From the NCBI RefSeq assembly GCF_021504595.1, contig NZ_JACSGT010000001.1, positions 434,001-498,000 of the forward strand: DNA of 64,000 bases. The letters run 5' to 3'. The position numbers and the translations under genes were made by a program. Positions 61,157 through 64,000 of this stretch are shown here, piece by piece. This stretch comes from Chryseobacterium indicum. Lineage in GTDB: Bacteria > Bacteroidota > Bacteroidia > Flavobacteriales > Weeksellaceae. The notes beneath the pieces are model-generated. The model ran no database searches and had not been told where the DNA came from. It saw only the letters and a program-made list of their open reading frames with translations. The first letter of the stretch is position 1. Each line of letters begins with the position of its first letter.

Positions 61157-61489
61157 ATGGAACAACAAAAATTACCTAACGCAACGGCGGTATTAATCTT
61201 GGGAATTGTATCAATTGTCGGGTGTTGCTGTTACGGACTTCCGGGACTTATTGCAGGGATCATTGCATTGGTTCTGGCTAAAAAAGACGGAGAACTCTAC
61301 AGAAAAAATCCGGCGGCTTATTCAAATTACGGACAATTGAATGCCGGAAAAATAATGGCAATCATCGGAATTGTATTAAGTATTTTATACGTAGTTTACG
61401 TTGTTGTCATGATTTCTACTATTGGCTGGGACGCTATGAAAGACCCGCAATTGATGCAGGAAAGAATGAGAGAACTGATGGGACAGTAA
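61157..61489 (+). CDS. CCC-motif (DUF4190-like) membrane protein
   Basis: 110 residues. Two transmembrane helices surround a polar loop. The first contains SIVGCCCYGLPGLIAGIIAL with three consecutive Cys; KKDGELYRKNPAAYSNYGQL is the usual cytosolic loop, and MAIIGIVLSILYVVYVVVM the second helix. Function unknown. Paired with the DUF2752 gene and ended by a strong terminator. Confidence 0.85.
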   Translation: MEQQKLPNATAVLILGIVSIVGCCCYGLPGLIAGIIALVLAKKDGELYRKNPAAYSNYGQLNAGKIMAIIGIVLSILYVVYVVVMISTIGWDAMKDPQLMQERMRELMGQ

Positions 61490-61511
61490 TTTTCTTATTA
61501 ATTTAAAAATA

Positions 61512-61545
61512 AAAGCCTTCTTTCAACCGAAAGAAGGCTTTATTA
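61512..61545. terminator. bidirectional terminator, 13-bp stem
   Basis: AAAGCCTTCTTTC, loop AACC, GAAAGAAGGCTTT, between the CCC-motif gene and the convergent endonuclease gene. A near copy stands at 63713-63740. Confidence 0.92.
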
Positions 61546-61561
61546 TTTCTTAAAGAAAAAT

Positions 61562-63622
61562 TTATTTCACAATAAACTTCAATGAAGAAGCATCTAACTT
61601 TAAAATATAAATTCCCTGCTCCAGATTTTTAATTTTAATAGAATTTTTACTGTTTTTAAAAGGCTGATCAATGGTCTGCATTACTTTTCCATGAAGATTG
61701 TATATCTCCGCTTTCTTAATATTCTGCGTTTCTCCTTTTACAAAAATTTCATTGTTGGAAACAGGATTAGGCGAAATCTGTAATGTATTCTGATCTGAAA
61801 TGGTTTCAGTAGAAAAACTTTGAACCTGCTTTGCCGTTCCCGAATAACACGTCCAGCTCAGATCATCAAGAGCAACTCTGTTGGTGGTAGAATTATTTTC
61901 CAAAGTTACCACCACATTCCCCGGAATATTAATATTGCTTATTGTGGTAGTTGCTGCACTGATGTTGTAAGGAATTGTTCCAACTGCCGTTCCGTTTACT
62001 TTAACGGTGAAAGTTCCGTTAGAACCTGTAAATTTCAGTTGAGTAGTTAAAGTCAGTGATCCAATTCCATTCGCTGAACTGCTTGAAGTTAAAGCGCCGT
62101 CTCTTATTGTAATCGCTTTGTTGGAAATCGTCTGATCCGTTCTTGCATCCGTTGCTGTCCACGTAATGCCGTTGTTTGTCCATGTTCTCGTTAAATATCC
62201 TGTTGTACCTGCAGGAATATTTTCAAAATTTTCATAGACGCAATTCGTCGGAGGAGGAACAGCATCCGTAGTTCCCGAAACTGTAGAGCTGTTGGCGGAA
62301 GAATTTCCTGCTGCATCTTTAGCAATCACATTAAAGGTATAAGTTGTGGAAGCATTTAAGCTTGAAATGGTCGCAGAAGTTGCACTTACCGATGTTTTTA
62401 AACTTCCGTTCATGTAGACATCATACGAAGTAACGCCAACATTATCTGACGAAGCATTCCACGACAGCGAAATGCTGCTTGGCGAAGTTCCCGTAACCGC
62501 AAGACCGGTAACAGTGGAAGGAGCCTGTGTATCAATCGGAGCATTGGTTGTTCCTGAAACGGTAGAACTGTTCGGAGATGAATTTCCTGCTGCATCTTTC
62601 GCTACAATATAAAAAGGATAAGTGGTGGAAGGACTTAATCCGGAAATAGTTGCAGAAGTGGAGCTTACTGTTGCCTGTAAATTTCCGTTCATATACACAT
62701 TATACGATGTAACCCCGATATTATCGGTTGAAGCATTCCATGAAAGCGAAATGCTGCTTGAAGTAGTTCCGGAAATACTAAGCCCTGTCACGGTTGTCGG
62801 AGCCTGTGTATCTGCGGGAGCCCAGATCTGGTTTACATAATTCGGATTATCGATGAAAGGATTTCTGTTTCCCTGATAAGCATAGGTAGCATTATTCCGG
62901 TTGATTTCCGCCTGAGATACAGGATCCTGATTGTGCCAAGCCAGCAGAACATTAAGTTCCCAGGTCTGCAATCCCGGAAAAGCAGAATTTCCTAAGATAT
63001 CTCCCGAAGAAAATGTAGCAAGCTTACTCTGATAGCGGGTTACAAAATAAAAAATCATACGCGCAACATCCCCTTTAAATTCATTAACAGGTTCAAAAAC
63101 AATTCCTGAATATCCGGGTGAAGCAGAACTTCCAAGTTTAGAACCGTTAGTCGATAGCGAAGTCGCAGTTCCTACGATTCCAAAAGGATAATCTGCCCTC
63201 ATGGCATTTACTTTTCCGTCTGTTGCTCTGATGAAATTGATGTCGGAATACATCGGTGAAGCAGAATTAAATAAACTCTGAGGAATAATATGTTCTCTGT
63301 TATAGCAATTTCCTTCTTCTGTATACGTTCCGCATTGGTTGGTTACAGGAATAAAATTGTAAGGATCTGCGCCGGTCGGATTTTCAGAATAAATATCCAG
63401 AATAGAACCGTCATTTTCATAATTCTTATCGATATCGGTTATTTTAAAACCTGTCCAGAGTGCGTTATAGCCCTTGTCCTGATGACCGTTCGTGATGATT
63501 GAACTCAGTGCTGTTTTCAGAGAAGCTCCGGAAAGTCCGTTGGCAGAATTATAATAGCCTGCAGGAGCCTGAGCATTTGCTAAAACAGAAGCAAAACCCA
63601 AAATGAATAACTGTTTTTTCAT
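61562..63622 (-). CDS. secreted endonuclease I family nuclease with FN3 and T9SS domains
   Basis: 686 residues. Signal peptide about 1-18. Endonuclease I domain (about 20-272) with the catalytic NREH in GNCYNREHIIPQSLFNSASP and the block RADYPFGIVG. Two fibronectin type III domains (about 275-362 and 368-455) are near-copies of each other. A carbohydrate-binding-like beta domain (about 465-595) follows, and a T9SS type A sorting domain (about 605-686, ISPNPVSNNEIFVKGE ... LEQGIYILKLDASSLKFIVK). An extracellular DNase/RNase, perhaps for nucleic-acid use as food or for competition. Confidence 0.92.
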   Translation of the reverse strand: MKKQLFILGFASVLANAQAPAGYYNSANGLSGASLKTALSSIITNGHQDKGYNALWTGFKITDIDKNYENDGSILDIYSENPTGADPYNFIPVTNQCGTYTEEGNCYNREHIIPQSLFNSASPMYSDINFIRATDGKVNAMRADYPFGIVGTATSLSTNGSKLGSSASPGYSGIVFEPVNEFKGDVARMIFYFVTRYQSKLATFSSGDILGNSAFPGLQTWELNVLLAWHNQDPVSQAEINRNNATYAYQGNRNPFIDNPNYVNQIWAPADTQAPTTVTGLSISGTTSSSISLSWNASTDNIGVTSYNVYMNGNLQATVSSTSATISGLSPSTTYPFYIVAKDAAGNSSPNSSTVSGTTNAPIDTQAPSTVTGLAVTGTSPSSISLSWNASSDNVGVTSYDVYMNGSLKTSVSATSATISSLNASTTYTFNVIAKDAAGNSSANSSTVSGTTDAVPPPTNCVYENFENIPAGTTGYLTRTWTNNGITWTATDARTDQTISNKAITIRDGALTSSSSANGIGSLTLTTQLKFTGSNGTFTVKVNGTAVGTIPYNISAATTTISNINIPGNVVVTLENNSTTNRVALDDLSWTCYSGTAKQVQSFSTETISDQNTLQISPNPVSNNEIFVKGETQNIKKAEIYNLHGKVMQTIDQPFKNSKNSIKIKNLEQGIYILKLDASSLKFIVK

Positions 63623-63712
63623 GGTAAATTTTTAAGATCGTAATATTACCATAAAATTTATGAATATAAAATTACAGAATCGTTAATTTTTAATAAGATT
63701 CATACAAATAAA

Positions 63713-63740
63713 AGCCTTCTTTCAACAGAGAGAAGGCTTT
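63713..63740 (-). terminator. terminator of the partial T9SS gene
   Basis: AAAAGCCTTCTTTC/GAGAGAAGGCTTTT stem, read leftward; a copy of the terminator at 61512 carried along with the duplicated 3' end. Confidence 0.8.
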
Positions 63741-63761
63741 TGTTATTTATTAAGCTAAATT

Positions 63762-64000
63762 TTATTTCACAATAAACTTCAATGAAGAAGCGTCTAATTT
63801 TAAAATATAAATTCCCTGCTCAAGATTTTTAATTTTAATAGAATTTTTACTGTTTTTAAAAGGCTGATCTATGGTCTGCATTACTTTTCCGTGAAGATTG
63901 TAGATCTCCGCTTTTTTAATATTCTGCGTTTCTCCTTTTACAAAAATTTCATTATTGGAAACAGGATTTGGCGAAATCTGTAATGCATTCTGGTCAGAAT
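63762..64000 (-). CDS. T9SS cargo protein, C-terminal part (truncated by window)
   Basis: Only the last ~79 codons are inside the window. They form a T9SS type A sorting domain that is almost identical at DNA level to the end of the endonuclease gene at 61562 (roughly 14 differences in 240 bp). It is therefore a tandem paralogue; whether it is also an endonuclease I protein depends on sequence beyond 64000. Confidence 0.85.
   Translation of the reverse strand, partial: SDQNALQISPNPVSNNEIFVKGETQNIKKAEIYNLHGKVMQTIDQPFKNSKNSIKIKNLEQGIYILKLDASSLKFIVK

Overview
The window looks like a chromosomal segment from a flavobacterium of the Chryseobacterium/Elizabethkingia type (Bacteroidota). The evidence is low GC, secreted proteins ending in type IX secretion (T9SS) sorting domains, gldB and gldC, a PafA alkaline phosphatase, several TonB-type outer-membrane proteins, the Bacteroidota -7 promoter box TAnnTTTG, and almost no Shine-Dalgarno sites. 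The species assignment is inference. I found no rRNA, tRNA, CRISPR array or prophage. Genes run off both ends: a CocE/S15-type hydrolase at the left and a T9SS cargo protein at the right.

1-12.5 kb: outer-membrane barrel protein, BON and BON/SH3 proteins, a dicarboxylate/amino-acid symporter, three tandem copies of a ~185-bp intergenic repeat, a PhyH-type dioxygenase, a GH92 mannosidase followed by a CxC-start secreted protein, and the Fe-S carrier pair mrp/nifU-like. 13-22.7 kb: orphan LuxR-type regulator, Sir2 with a HEAT protein, a large T9SS choice-of-anchor-I protein, a SDR-type gene overlapping an unlisted 50-aa membrane gene, and the overlapping ppk1-ppx polyphosphate pair. 23-29 kb: dnaK, two tandem paralogous secreted proteins, a thioredoxin-like protein, a four-gene A-B-A'-B' cassette of small membrane proteins and helical proteins, and a NdpA-type nucleoid protein.

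29.7-42.5 kb: bacteriophytochrome kinase with its heme oxygenase, malate dehydrogenase, several hypothetical genes, then a complete IS5-family element with 18-bp inverted repeats and a 3-bp target duplication. This element has replaced the last codons of the neighbouring gene. Next come pafA and a Crp/Fnr regulator. 42.6-49.7 kb: a barnase-like RNase with its barstar, nadE, a GNAT and a leucine-rich protein, gldB-gldC, and a PLP transsulfuration enzyme. 49.7-55 kb: DinB, two small membrane proteins, a REP-associated tyrosine transposase flanked by inverted REP-like palindromes, threonylcarbamoyl-AMP synthase and CCA-adding enzyme. Together the last two contribute to tRNA maturation.

55-64 kb: a vitamin B12 uptake locus (promoter, cobalamin riboswitch, BtuB-like receptor, BtuG-like propeller lipoprotein), cytidine deaminase, an old-yellow-enzyme NADPH dehydrogenase, two small membrane proteins, and two tandem T9SS cargo genes with ~94% identical 3' ends. 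Strong perfect hairpins, mostly between convergent genes, punctuate the whole window.
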